Part shown: one piece after another, positions 44,696-53,042 of the stretch
Numbering within the stretch: position 1 is the stretch's first letter
Layout of the letters: the number at the start of each line of letters is the position of its first letter
Assembly: GCA_964384025.1 (NCBI GenBank)
Contig: CAYLJJ010000031.1
Span: forward strand, 1 to 58,816
From: CAYLJJ01 sp964384025
Lineage (GTDB): Bacteria > Myxococcota_A > Bradymonadia > UBA7976 > UBA1532
Reading direction: 5' to 3'
Length of the DNA: 58,816 bases
The notes under the pieces: model-generated
What the model was told of the DNA's origin: nothing
Databases searched by the model: none
Seen by the model: the letters and a program-made list of their open reading frames with translations, nothing else
Position numbers and translations under genes: made by a program

Positions 44696-46300
44696 TCAGC
44701 GCGACGCTAACCATGCTCCGCAGAACCTGATGCGTTCTGTGCGGTCGAGGGCTGCGTGATAAGCAGCGACGAAGGCGGTCGTCACCTCGGGGGTCTTGCG
44801 TGCTTGCCGCCAACGCGCCACCGCGAGTTTCATCGATTGACGCTCGCTCAGCTTCAACCCCTTTAGGGAGTGCTCAGCTACCACTTGACGAGCCTCCGCA
44901 TCATCGCGACCCGCCAGAGCCAACAGCGCCGCGGCTTCAACCCCTTTGGCCTTTGAGTCCAGCATCTTCACCAGGCGCTTTGTCGCTTCAGGTTTGGGGA
45001 TCCAGCCTAAAGCCAACACGCTCGCGATCTTTAAAGCAGGCAGCTTTACCTTCTTGGAGATCAGCAAGAGTTCTGCGAGCGCTCGCTCCCTCCCAAGAAG
45101 CGCGAGGGCCTGAATAGCGGCTGCACGTATCTCTATATTTTTTTCTTTAAGCAGCGGGATCACTCGATAAAACAGCCCCCTCGAGCGCACTCCATCAAGC
45201 GCAACGCGCAGCACCCCTTGCACCGCACCTAAGCGCACTCCTACCTCCTGAGCGGTGAGCGCTCTGCGCAGGATCTTCAACACAGGGCCAATCTGACCCT
45301 GCGCGGCGGCGGCGAGGGCTCTCAGCGCGCTGGCCCTCACCTCTGCCGGGTGAGAGCCTTGAGCTATCATTGTGAGAGAAGCGATGCTCGCGCGTGCACC
45401 CACCTCCTCCAGCAAGGACAGGGTGTTCAGCTCTGGCTCATCAAGCAGAGGCTCAAGCAGGCGCCACACCTGCTCTCTTGAGCCAAGCTCAACCATCGCC
45501 AGCACCGCCACCCTCTGCGCCTCACCGCCTAGAGCAAAGGCTTTTGTTAAAGAAGGGATCGCTGCTTGATCACCGCTCACCCCTGCTGCACGGATCGCCG
45601 CCAGATGAACTGCTTCATCCACATCGCGAAGCCTAGGCTTAATCAAGGACCAGATTCCTCGTACACGCCCCTGTGCGGCCGCCTCCAGCGCCGCCAACCG
45701 CGTCTTCGAAGATTTGATCCCCCTGCGTATTGTAGCCACGGCGATTTTATCCAAGAGGGTCAAATCCCCTGAAGCGTCTGTCTGTGCTCGATCGAGCGCA
45801 GCGTTCAGCTCGCCTCGCTTAATCAACCCCTCAACCGCTTTATCGGTAGGCCAACGCAGCCGTATCAGCTGGGCGTGGGGCACTCCCCCCCGTCTGGGAT
45901 CACGCGGAAAAGGCCAACGCAGATGTGCATAGCCATCATCTGACAGGGCTGCGAATGGTGGCGGTGGCAGCGATGTCAGCATCTGCATCACTTCCTGAGT
46001 AGCTCGATCTAGATCGGGATGCGCGGCCACGACCATTCTTACATCTGATATCTTTCCATCAGGGGCTACCTTAAACGACAGGATCGTTCGCAGCGTTCGG
46101 TCTTTGTTCAACGAATGATCGATGGGGAGCAAGCGATCACAGTCTGCAAGAAAGGAGCGCTCCCAACTGAGAGCGATCTGAGCATGGACCTTGTTAAGCC
46201 AGAGCCTCTCTGACTCGACCTCTCTCTCCGCGTGGGCAAGCTGAAGATTGGCGGCACAGAAGATCGCCACTAAGAGCCAGAGGAGATGAAGACCATACAT
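44696..46300 (-). CDS. Periplasmic HEAT-repeat protein with TonB-C-like N-terminal domain
   Basis: A 534-aa protein with a Sec signal (LLWLLVAIFCAANLQLAHA). Residues about 40-130 resemble a TonB C-terminal domain (LSFKVAPDGKISDVRMVVAAHPDLD followed by LPPPPF). The rest (about 150-510) is a solenoid of HEAT-type helical pairs rich in Ala/Leu (AALEAAAQGR, AIRAAGVSGDQAAIPSLTKAF, ASALRALAAAAQGQIGPVL). HEAT arrays are protein-binding scaffolds. GGAG lies upstream of the ATG at 46300. It follows the redox gene set on the same strand after a gap of 135 bases and might be read with it. Confidence 0.75.
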   Translation of the reverse strand: MYGLHLLWLLVAIFCAANLQLAHAEREVESERLWLNKVHAQIALSWERSFLADCDRLLPIDHSLNKDRTLRTILSFKVAPDGKISDVRMVVAAHPDLDRATQEVMQMLTSLPPPPFAALSDDGYAHLRWPFPRDPRRGGVPHAQLIRLRWPTDKAVEGLIKRGELNAALDRAQTDASGDLTLLDKIAVATIRRGIKSSKTRLAALEAAAQGRVRGIWSLIKPRLRDVDEAVHLAAIRAAGVSGDQAAIPSLTKAFALGGEAQRVAVLAMVELGSREQVWRLLEPLLDEPELNTLSLLEEVGARASIASLTMIAQGSHPAEVRASALRALAAAAQGQIGPVLKILRRALTAQEVGVRLGAVQGVLRVALDGVRSRGLFYRVIPLLKEKNIEIRAAAIQALALLGRERALAELLLISKKVKLPALKIASVLALGWIPKPEATKRLVKMLDSKAKGVEAAALLALAGRDDAEARQVVAEHSLKGLKLSERQSMKLAVARWRQARKTPEVTTAFVAAYHAALDRTERIRFCGAWLASR

Positions 46301-46435
46301 GCGCGCTCCAACCGCTACAAACAGAGACAGAGACCGCGAGCTGCGATCTGTGCTCGACGATACAGCACTCAGCGCCTGTTTCCAGCCTGAGGAGGCTCTT
46401 TACGAGGATGCTGCTCTAGAGCGGTATAAGATCTC

Positions 46436-46726
46436 TCAGCTCCCAGAAGCTGCTTTGATGACAGAATTCAGGCGTCGACGATGATCTAGAAAGAGGAGCA
46501 AGCCGCCCAACAGCAAAGTACCTGTTCCCAGGGGGCCAGCGATATCCAAACCCAACTCAAAAGTGGGCTCCCAAATGATCACCTTCTCCTCATCTCCAAA
46601 CTCATCTATGACGATCTTCTCAACTGGCTTCTCTTTAAGAGTGGCCATATGACGACCATGCGCAAGCCAGAGTCCCGTGATACCCAAGCTGAGGAGGAGC
46701 GAAAGGAGAGCAGCAAGGCGCATCAT
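46436..46726 (-). CDS. Small two-TM membrane protein
   Basis: A 96-aa protein with an N-terminal hydrophobic segment (LAALLSLLLSLGITGLWLA), a 40-residue charged loop (EKPVEKIVIDEFGDEEKVI) and a second helix (GPLGTGTLLLGGLLLFLD) followed by basic residues. ATGA overlap with the YceI gene upstream shows translational coupling. Function unknown; it may anchor or organise the products of this gene set. Confidence 0.6.
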   Translation of the reverse strand: MMRLAALLSLLLSLGITGLWLAHGRHMATLKEKPVEKIVIDEFGDEEKVIIWEPTFELGLDIAGPLGTGTLLLGGLLLFLDHRRRLNSVIKAASGS

Positions 46727-47289
46727 TTTGCGCGGCCTTTGAGGCTCCCGCTGATATCGATCAGCTCTCCCACCTTGCTGCCTACGATGCCGCTTTTGCC
46801 CTTGATTTGATAGTCCGCCAACTTGATCTGAAAGCTAAAGGAAGCCTTGACCTTCTCCTCTTTCCATTTGAGCTGTACAGGAGCGGTCAAGGGGATCTCA
46901 ACTCCGTGAAGCTTAAAGCGCCCGGCAGCCTCCAGCTTGGCCAGCTTGATTGCGCCCTTCTCCTCTATGCTGAGGACCTTAACAGAGCCAAAGCTAAAGC
47001 TGATCTTTGGGAAGCCCTCGGCGTCAAGCCAAGTGGCGCTGTAGAGGTGTGCATCACGCATAGCGTTGCCGGTCTTCATGCTCTTGACAGGGACCTCGAT
47101 CTCCCCCTTGATGCCGCTGAGATCCTCAAAGTCGAGGCTGAGTTGACCGAAGCCCTCAGCGGTCCCAACGATACGCTCCACAGGAGCATCACTGATGAAT
47201 TTGATCTGCCCCTTTAGCTCCAGCTTCTTAGGGGTTGCCCAGAGCGCGAGGGGCAGGTTGATCAGGATAAGAGTGAGGAGTGCTCTCAT
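46723..47289 (-). CDS. YceI-family periplasmic protein
   Basis: A 188-aa protein with a Sec signal (LLTLILINLPLALWA) and the YceI lipocalin-like beta barrel: FISDAPVERIVGTAEG, GEIEVPVKSMKTGNAMRD, LDAEGFPKISF and GRFKLHGVEIPL. YceI proteins bind isoprenoid molecules such as polyprenyl quinones in their central pocket. AAGGAGAAG lies before the ATG. It is 14 bases downstream of the monoheme barrel gene and overlaps the two-TM gene. Beside Rieske and haem proteins, a quinone or lipid carrier role would fit. Confidence 0.85.
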   Translation of the reverse strand: MRALLTLILINLPLALWATPKKLELKGQIKFISDAPVERIVGTAEGFGQLSLDFEDLSGIKGEIEVPVKSMKTGNAMRDAHLYSATWLDAEGFPKISFSFGSVKVLSIEEKGAIKLAKLEAAGRFKLHGVEIPLTAPVQLKWKEEKVKASFSFQIKLADYQIKGKSGIVGSKVGELIDISGSLKGRAK

Positions 47290-47303
47290 GGATGATCTTC
47301 TCC

Positions 47304-48569
47304 TTAGTAGAAGAGGTGAAGTTGGATCGTGGGTTGACCAAATCGATACTCATCGGTCTGAACCAGACGATACTCAGGACGCAGTTCGATAAAGGGCAGG
47401 GGGAAGAACTCCAGCCCAACCACCGCTTGCAAGGTCTCATATTCCCCCTCCTCACGGCGGGTATGGCCCCGCTCAGCTCGTGCCATGAGGATCAGCCAGT
47501 CCCAAAGGGCCCAGCTCGTTATGCTGGAGAGGTTTAATATCTCATGCTGTTCACCACGCTTGGAGTAGGCGATCTCCAGGCGCAGCTCCAAGCCCTGAAG
47601 GCTGCCTAAGCCCAGGAAGCCATCCAGGAGCATGAACTCTCCGCTGCCAAAGATGGAGCCTCCCAGCCAAGTATTGAGCAGGGAGGGAGGGCCGCTGGGC
47701 GCGGGCTCGCTGTCAAAGTCATCGAAGTCATCCTCCAACTCTCGCTCCTCCTGAGCGCTCCCTCCAAACTCAAGTTGGGGCAGGAGGGTGACGCGAGCCA
47801 GATAGGCCAGGGGCCAAAGATCAGCGCTCTCCAGCCCACCGTTGAGGGCTTGATCAAGCCGATGTGTCCCTGTCAGACCGGTTTCAACACGCAACCAGGA
47901 GCTGCTTTGGAGGCTGGCTTCGACTCCCAATTCGGCGTAGTTGGGGGCGATCAGGGGGCGCCTACGGTTAAAGGCATCACCATGTATCAAGAGTGAGTGA
48001 TCATCACTGCGAACCCCGATCGAGGGCTGAATCATACCCATTCGAGCTTGAGGCAAGCCGCCACTTGGCTCCACTTGGATAGCAGCCTCAAAGCAGCTCT
48101 GTCCTGGAAAAACCTCATCGCAGATCTCCCCATCTTTGGTGTTAGGGCCTGCGGTGTAGTGGCCATAGAGGTTCAACCATTCACCGATCTCCATTCTCAG
48201 ATTGGGTTGGAGTTGCATCGGAAGCAGGCGAGGCTCAGGGTTGACCACCTCTGAGTTCCCCTCAGCGTCAAACTCCAAGCGGGGTCGCCCCAGCCGCAGA
48301 AACATCAGGCGGCTGTCTCCTCCAATGGAGAGGGCGCCATCCATCATCCCTCTGTTTTCTACCTCATGGAGGCTTTTAAGGCCGATCTGCTCATAGCTCA
48401 GAGCCCCCACACGGTTCATGCTACTCCAACCCAGCTCGGTACGGCCTCCGCCCCCTGCGGGGCTGCTGTGGCAGGTCTGACAGGGGGCGCCTGCTGTGAG
48501 AGACATCCGCGGAGTTCCTTGAGCAGAGAGACTCCAGAGGAGGCTCAAGCCCAGGAGCGTACGGCTCAT
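47304..48569 (-). CDS. Monoheme c-type cytochrome/outer-membrane beta-barrel candidate
   Basis: A 421-aa protein with a short Sec signal (LLGLSLLWSLSAQG). A single haem c motif, C30-Q-T-C33-H34, lies close to the mature N-terminus, followed by a Gly-rich linker. The remainder alternates polar and apolar residues in short strands (MLPMQLQPNLRMEIG, GVEASLQSSSWLRVETGL, LELRLEIAYSKRG, FIELRPEYRLVQT) and ends in the aromatic LHLFY. This resembles an outer-membrane barrel. A haem-tipped barrel would carry electrons at the outer membrane, as porin-cytochrome assemblies do. ATGA overlap with the Rieske gene. The barrel call is by eye only. Confidence 0.7.
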   Translation of the reverse strand: MSRTLLGLSLLWSLSAQGTPRMSLTAGAPCQTCHSSPAGGGGRTELGWSSMNRVGALSYEQIGLKSLHEVENRGMMDGALSIGGDSRLMFLRLGRPRLEFDAEGNSEVVNPEPRLLPMQLQPNLRMEIGEWLNLYGHYTAGPNTKDGEICDEVFPGQSCFEAAIQVEPSGGLPQARMGMIQPSIGVRSDDHSLLIHGDAFNRRRPLIAPNYAELGVEASLQSSSWLRVETGLTGTHRLDQALNGGLESADLWPLAYLARVTLLPQLEFGGSAQEERELEDDFDDFDSEPAPSGPPSLLNTWLGGSIFGSGEFMLLDGFLGLGSLQGLELRLEIAYSKRGEQHEILNLSSITSWALWDWLILMARAERGHTRREEGEYETLQAVVGLEFFPLPFIELRPEYRLVQTDEYRFGQPTIQLHLFY

Positions 48570-49480
48570 ATGGCGCCCTCAGGGATCTCGATCGAGATCA
48601 GACCCAAGGCGGAGTTGAACTGGGTCGGATAAGTTTGCAGAGGCTCGCGGGCGGGCCCCTGAAGCACCTCTCCACCCAAGGAGAAGAGAGAGTCATGACA
48701 TTGGCAGAGAAGTCCCTCTTGAGGATCAAAGCTGCCCAAGAGGTGTGGAGCCATATCACACAGTCGATGGGTACAGAGCCGATCCAGGGTGATGAACTCC
48801 TCTGCGCTTGAGCGGATGATGATCAGGGAGAGCCTCCCCAAATCCACTGCGCGCAGACCACCCACTGCGGCCAAGCTGGAGTGGGCGCTCAGCTCCAACT
48901 GAAGCTGTCTTGTTTCTGAATCCAAGGTGGCTACAAAGATGGAAGGCTCCTCCATTACCCCGCTGTCATCTCTCACTCCCTTATCTTTCTCAAGTTTAGG
49001 GGAGCTGCCCAGAAGAAGGCTGCCTTGAGTTTCTCCCTCTTGAAACTCAACCTTGTGGGCTTGCAGATCGGTGTCAGCAGGGCCCGTGATCACTTGGCCA
49101 TCTGGGGCGAAGCGAGAGCCGTGACAGAGGCAGAGTAGAGCGTCATCAGACCAGCGGCCATCTTGCTCAGGAGCCATATCACAGGCCTCGTGTGGGCAGA
49201 TACGATCCAGGGCGATGATCTCCTCCTTGCTGCGACGAATCAGCAAGGCCTTACGCGCTCCCAGATCTACTGCGACCATTCCTCCCGGCTTTTTAAGCGG
49301 AGCGAAGCGCGCCTCCAGAAGGTCAAACTCAAGCTCTCTCTCGCTGGTGTCACCGAAGATCTCGCTGATGGTGCAGCCTGTGAGCACGGGCAGCGCGGCG
49401 ACGCAACCACAACCCAGGAGATGAGCCAGAAAGCGGCGACGCTCCAGTTCAAAGATCTGAGAAGGATTTCGAGAGGGCAT
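48566..49480 (-). CDS. Lipoprotein with two tandem Rieske [2Fe-2S] domains
   Basis: About 304 aa. N-terminus with an RRRFL twin-arginine-like motif and lipobox VLTGC36, so a Tat-exported lipoprotein is likely. The first Rieske domain has C95-P-H97 and C117-L-C-H120 with the disulfide pair C100/C119. The second has C236-T-H238 and C259-Q-C-H262 with C241/C261. All eight ligands and both disulfide pairs are present, so both clusters should form. This is not the bc1 subunit, which has one domain. GAGG precedes the ATG; TTG at 49483 is an alternative. First gene of a coupled minus-strand set. Confidence 0.88.
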   Translation of the reverse strand: MPSRNPSQIFELERRRFLAHLLGCGCVAALPVLTGCTISEIFGDTSERELEFDLLEARFAPLKKPGGMVAVDLGARKALLIRRSKEEIIALDRICPHEACDMAPEQDGRWSDDALLCLCHGSRFAPDGQVITGPADTDLQAHKVEFQEGETQGSLLLGSSPKLEKDKGVRDDSGVMEEPSIFVATLDSETRQLQLELSAHSSLAAVGGLRAVDLGRLSLIIIRSSAEEFITLDRLCTHRLCDMAPHLLGSFDPQEGLLCQCHDSLFSLGGEVLQGPAREPLQTYPTQFNSALGLISIEIPEGAI

Positions 49481-49696
49481 CAATCCTCAATTCTCAGTGG
49501 TTATATTGTAGGATGCATTAGAGGCTAATGCTGGTTGCTTCTGCTATGCTAAAATACTAAATATTTTGTATTTAGCAAATAATTAAAGAAAGCGTCATTG
49601 TTTGACACATGGATTATTGCACATTAAAGAAAACGATGTATTGAGCCTTTAAAATCTTCGTGTTGGTCCCAAACGGGATCCTGTTGTTCTAAAATG

Positions 49697-49732
49697 CAAG
49701 CCTGAGGCTGATATTTGATTGCCTCAGGCTTG
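49697..49732. repeat. 12-bp perfect inverted repeat (hairpin)
   Basis: CAAGCCTGAGGC (49697-49708) pairs perfectly with GCCTCAGGCTTG (49721-49732) around a 12-base loop. No T-run follows on the plus strand and no gene ends nearby, so an ordinary terminator is unlikely. Confidence 0.55.
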
Positions 49733-49982
49733 GATATCGCAATAACAACAAAGTAATACGACCAACATGCTCCAAAGCTTTTGATGCTGCCGTAACATGG
49801 CAGGTGCAGACGGCAAACTCAGAAAAAAAGGCAGAAAATTGTGCCTGAAGCATCCACAGGGCTTTCAACTAAAAATCTAAAGGTGATATTAAGTGTTATA
49901 CTGGCAACTATAGAGGCGAAATCTATCTCAAGATAGGGCGTTGGTTTCTGACGCCCGAATATTCCTCTCTATATGAGCGTGC

Positions 49983-49988
49983 TATAAT
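49983..49988 (+). promoter_or_regulatory. Consensus -10 box before the orphan gene at 50021
   Basis: A perfect TATAAT lies 32 bases before the ATG at 50021, leaving room for a short leader. The expected -35 region is poor. Two small inverted repeats sit directly upstream (49923-49956), where an activator could bind. Confidence 0.4.
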
Positions 49989-50020
49989 ATCCTGCGAATC
50001 AGCCACCCAAGGTTTTTTAG

Positions 50021-50800
50021 ATGGCCGAGTTTAAGACCCAAAAGCAGCAACGCGCCCAAGCCACACGAGCCCAGAGAGAGGGAGTGGAGATGGGCAGGGA
50101 TCCCAAGGCTCAGGCGGCCTGGATGAGCTATATGAAGCAGCTCAGTCAGCAGACAACCTCAGAGACAGAGAACGTCGATCTGCTCTCAGATTTGACTCCC
50201 AGTCAGAGGAGCTATATCGAGAATCTTCAGGCGATCGAGGCGCTGAACCCCAAGGCGAGCCCCGAGGATATCGCTATGGCGATCTCTCTGCTCCTCTGGG
50301 AGGGGCGAATCTGGGAGCGAGATGGCAGCGCCGCTGATGTAACCCAACCCGCAGGGATCCCCTTAGTCTTGGACTACGCGGGGGGCGATGGTTACCGAAG
50401 TGTAAAGATGGATCCAAAGCAGGAGCAGATCCTGCGAGAGCAGCGCGGCGTCAGGGATCAACAGGGGACCCCCTCTGGGGTCAGCCACACCTTCCCCGCT
50501 GTAGCCGCTTGGGCTGGTCGAGAGGAGAGCATGACAGGCGGATATAACGCCCATATGGTCACCTCTGGAGGGGACTTTATCCAAGATATGGCGCGGCTCA
50601 TCGTCGAGCAGGATCTCAACATCTTTCGAGAAGCCGAGAGGCGAGATAATGAGCGGGCTCAAGCTCTGGCTCAGGAGAATAAGGGCTCAGGGCGGAGTCT
50701 CTCAAGCTGCCTCTTGGAGCATTTCCGCGAGGAGAACGAGGCTGAGAAAGGGGTCGATCTGGATCCTCCCCTTAGCGATAACGCCTTCAACGCCCCCTGA
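50021..50800 (+). CDS. Orphan hydrophilic protein of unknown function
   Basis: A 259-aa soluble, charged protein without a signal peptide or membrane helix. The N-terminal 40 residues are basic and Gln-rich (KTQKQQRAQATRAQREG). A helical middle part (about 60-100) leads to a Gly/Ser-rich core (IPLVLDYAGGDGYRS, SHTFPAVAAWAGREES, GGYNAHMVTSGGDFIQDMA). The acidic C-terminus is helical. AAGG lies before the ATG. No family is recognised. The core has scattered His, Asp, Ser and Tyr that could form a catalytic site, but this is not evidence of one. It stands alone behind the AT-rich region. Confidence 0.6.
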   Translation: MAEFKTQKQQRAQATRAQREGVEMGRDPKAQAAWMSYMKQLSQQTTSETENVDLLSDLTPSQRSYIENLQAIEALNPKASPEDIAMAISLLLWEGRIWERDGSAADVTQPAGIPLVLDYAGGDGYRSVKMDPKQEQILREQRGVRDQQGTPSGVSHTFPAVAAWAGREESMTGGYNAHMVTSGGDFIQDMARLIVEQDLNIFREAERRDNERAQALAQENKGSGRSLSSCLLEHFREENEAEKGVDLDPPLSDNAFNAP

Positions 50801-50874
50801 AGCTCTGCTCCTCCTTGGAGCGAAGCATGGAGCCAGCGCCTGTAGGGGCTTGGCGAGATCGTTTGAGAAGCTGT

Positions 50875-51777
50875 TTAGAGGTAATGTTTATCCAGGGCCT
50901 CAGCGAGCTGGCGCGCCTCAGGGCTATCTTGAGGGGCCTGGATCATCACTCTCACATAGAGAGGACCTCGCCCCCCCTTGAGGGGTAGACCCTTTCCACG
51001 GATCCGCAACCGCTGACCGCTCTGAACCCCAGCAGGGATTCGCAGGCGAATATTGCTCGCCTCGGGGGTGGGGATCTCTAAATTGTCTCCCTTGATCGCC
51101 TGAGAGATACGCAGGGGTAGATCAAGGCGCAGATCATCACCCTCACGTTTAAAGCCTGGTGGTGGGATGATCTCCACTTTTAAATAGAGGTCTCCGCGCC
51201 CAGCCATCCCCTGTTGACCCTGGCCCGAGAGGCGGATCTTTTGTCCATCAGCAATCCCCTTGGGGATACGTACCCGACCCCCACGCTCAGGTAGGGTGAT
51301 CTCTGCGCCCTCTAGGGCTTGCCGAACGCTGATCTTGATATCGCCCTCCAGATCAGCCCCACGTTGGCGTCGGGCGTGACCCGCCCCTCGACCCATCCCG
51401 CCTCCACCAAAGAGCCCACCCAGCAGCTCGTCCAGGTCCCCAAAGCCGCCAAAACCGCCTGGACCCATGTTGATGTTAAAACCTCCAGGGCCGCCTCCAA
51501 AGCCTCCTGCCCAGCGTTGATAGTTTCGCGCCGCCTCTGGATCAAAACCCTCACGGAGGCCATCTGGGCCAAAATCATCGTAGAGCGCGCGCTTCTTCTC
51601 ATCGCCCAGGACCGCGAAGGCCGCTGAGATCTCTTTAAAGCGCTCTTCCGAGGCGTTGTCTCCTTGGTTCTGATCGGGGTGATAACGGTGGGCCAAGTTT
51701 CGATAGCTCTTCTTGATCTCCTGAGCTGAAGCTTCTTTAGAAACTCCCAGGATGCGATACAGGTCCTTATCAGCCAT
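50875..51777 (-). CDS. DnaJ/CbpA-type Hsp40 co-chaperone
   Basis: A 300-aa J-domain protein: J domain at about 1-70 with the HPD tripeptide (HRYHPDQ), a Gly/Phe/Met-rich linker at about 85-145, then the two beta-barrel client-binding domains to the C-terminus. The Cys-rich zinc finger of DnaJ is absent, so it is CbpA-like. It stimulates DnaK ATPase and delivers clients. The ATG at 51777 follows GAAGGAAGG; the frame is open to 51822. It is divergent from aroC. Confidence 0.9.
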   Translation of the reverse strand: MADKDLYRILGVSKEASAQEIKKSYRNLAHRYHPDQNQGDNASEERFKEISAAFAVLGDEKKRALYDDFGPDGLREGFDPEAARNYQRWAGGFGGGPGGFNINMGPGGFGGFGDLDELLGGLFGGGGMGRGAGHARRQRGADLEGDIKISVRQALEGAEITLPERGGRVRIPKGIADGQKIRLSGQGQQGMAGRGDLYLKVEIIPPPGFKREGDDLRLDLPLRISQAIKGDNLEIPTPEASNIRLRIPAGVQSGQRLRIRGKGLPLKGGRGPLYVRVMIQAPQDSPEARQLAEALDKHYL

Positions 51778-51882
51778 GCTTTTGTTCCTTCCTTCTGTTA
51801 CAGAGATGAGGATATTAAGCACTTAGGGCTCTGTGACAAGGTCGCCTCGATCTACAGCCCTTCAGCGAGAGGATCTTCAAAG

Positions 51883-52983
51883 ATGAACCGCACCGGGCGT
51901 CTCTTCTCAGTGAGCACCTTTGGAGAATCGCATGGCCCCGCCCTGGGCGCTGTCATAGATGGCTGCCCCCCCCGTTTGCCTCTAGAGCTGGCCCTTATCC
52001 AAAGAGATCTAGATCGTCGCCGCCCCGGCTTTAACCCCATGAGCAGCCCCAGACGAGAGCGAGATCAGGTTGAGATCCTCTCTGGGGTTTTTGAGGGCCT
52101 CAGCACAGGCACCCCCATCGCCCTGCTCTTTCGCAATGAGGATGCCGACAGCAGCGCCTATGAGGCGCTCAAGGATCTTTATCGTCCTGGACATGCCGAT
52201 TGGGGCTATCAGGCTCGCTTTGGACATCGCGATTGGCGAGGGGGGGGGCGCGCCAGCGCCCGAGAGACAATAGCGCGGGTGGCCGCCGCCGCCATCGCCC
52301 GACACTGGCTGCGACGAGAGTACGGGATCGAGGTCCAAGCCTGGGTAGAGAGCCTGGGGGGGATCAACGCTCAGATCTCAGAGGAGCTGCTGAGCGCTGA
52401 AGCGATCGAGGTCAGCCCCCTCCGCTGTCCAGATCCCCAGGCCAGCGCGCGCATGGAGACGCTCATCCAGGAGGTGCGAGAGGAGGGAGACACTCTGGGG
52501 GGGATCATCGGCGCGCGAGCCTTAAAGGTCCCTCCAGGCTGGGGAACACCTGTCTTTGATCGTCTGGAGGCGGAGTTGGGGCGGGCCTGCCTCTCTCTGC
52601 CTGCGTGTAAGGGCTTTGAGCTGGGCAGCGGCTTCGCGGGCACCGCGCTGAGGGGTTCAGAAAACAACGATCCCTTTGAGCTGCGAGAGGGACGCCTCGC
52701 CCAGCGCAGTAACCACGCGGGGGGAATTCTTGGAGGCATCAGCACGGGCGCAGAGATTCGTCTGCGTTGCGCCTTTAAGCCTGTCTCCAGCCACTCTCTA
52801 CCTCAGGAAACGCTCAATCGCGCCGGGGTGCCCTGTCGCTTTCAGATCCAGGGCCGTCACGATCCCTCAGTCCTCCCTCGGGCGGTTCCTCTCGTCGAAG
52901 CTGCCATCCTCCTTGTTCTTATCGATCAGGCCCTGCTGACTCGTTCTCTTAGCCCTGAGATAGGCTCTACGCCCCAATATTAA
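51883..52983 (+). CDS. aroC: Chorismate synthase
   Basis: A 366-aa enzyme for the last shikimate step: it converts 5-enolpyruvylshikimate-3-phosphate to chorismate using reduced FMN. Signatures are TFGESHGPALGAVIDGCPP at the N-terminus, RRRPG, the GHRDWRGGGRASARETIARVA motif and GGILGGISTGAEI. Length is normal. GAGAGG lies before the ATG. No other aromatic pathway gene is in the window. Confidence 0.96.
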   Translation: MNRTGRLFSVSTFGESHGPALGAVIDGCPPRLPLELALIQRDLDRRRPGFNPMSSPRRERDQVEILSGVFEGLSTGTPIALLFRNEDADSSAYEALKDLYRPGHADWGYQARFGHRDWRGGGRASARETIARVAAAAIARHWLRREYGIEVQAWVESLGGINAQISEELLSAEAIEVSPLRCPDPQASARMETLIQEVREEGDTLGGIIGARALKVPPGWGTPVFDRLEAELGRACLSLPACKGFELGSGFAGTALRGSENNDPFELREGRLAQRSNHAGGILGGISTGAEIRLRCAFKPVSSHSLPQETLNRAGVPCRFQIQGRHDPSVLPRAVPLVEAAILLVLIDQALLTRSLSPEIGSTPQY

Positions 52984-53042
52984 ATTCCTGGCTGTGCGAG
53001 AGACACTCAGCCCTGTTAGCATAACCGTGAAAGAGAGGGGTG

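Larger units (their letters stand above)
49481..50020. other. AT-rich gene-free region with several inverted repeats
   Basis: About 540 bases, clearly richer in A/T than the flanks and without a supported gene. It holds CTAAATA/TATTTAG (49557-49575), TTGACA at 49602, a 12-bp perfect stem (49697-49732), CTATCT/AGATAG (49923-49936), GGGCGT/ACGCCC (49936-49956) and a consensus TATAAT (49983-49988). It may be promoter DNA for both flanking genes, a small RNA locus or a remnant of transferred DNA. Confidence 0.5.

Noticed and set aside
46299..46484. 61-codon plus-strand frame in the gap before the HEAT gene
   Set aside because: No binding site, overlaps the two-TM gene on the other strand and has unremarkable, charged sequence.
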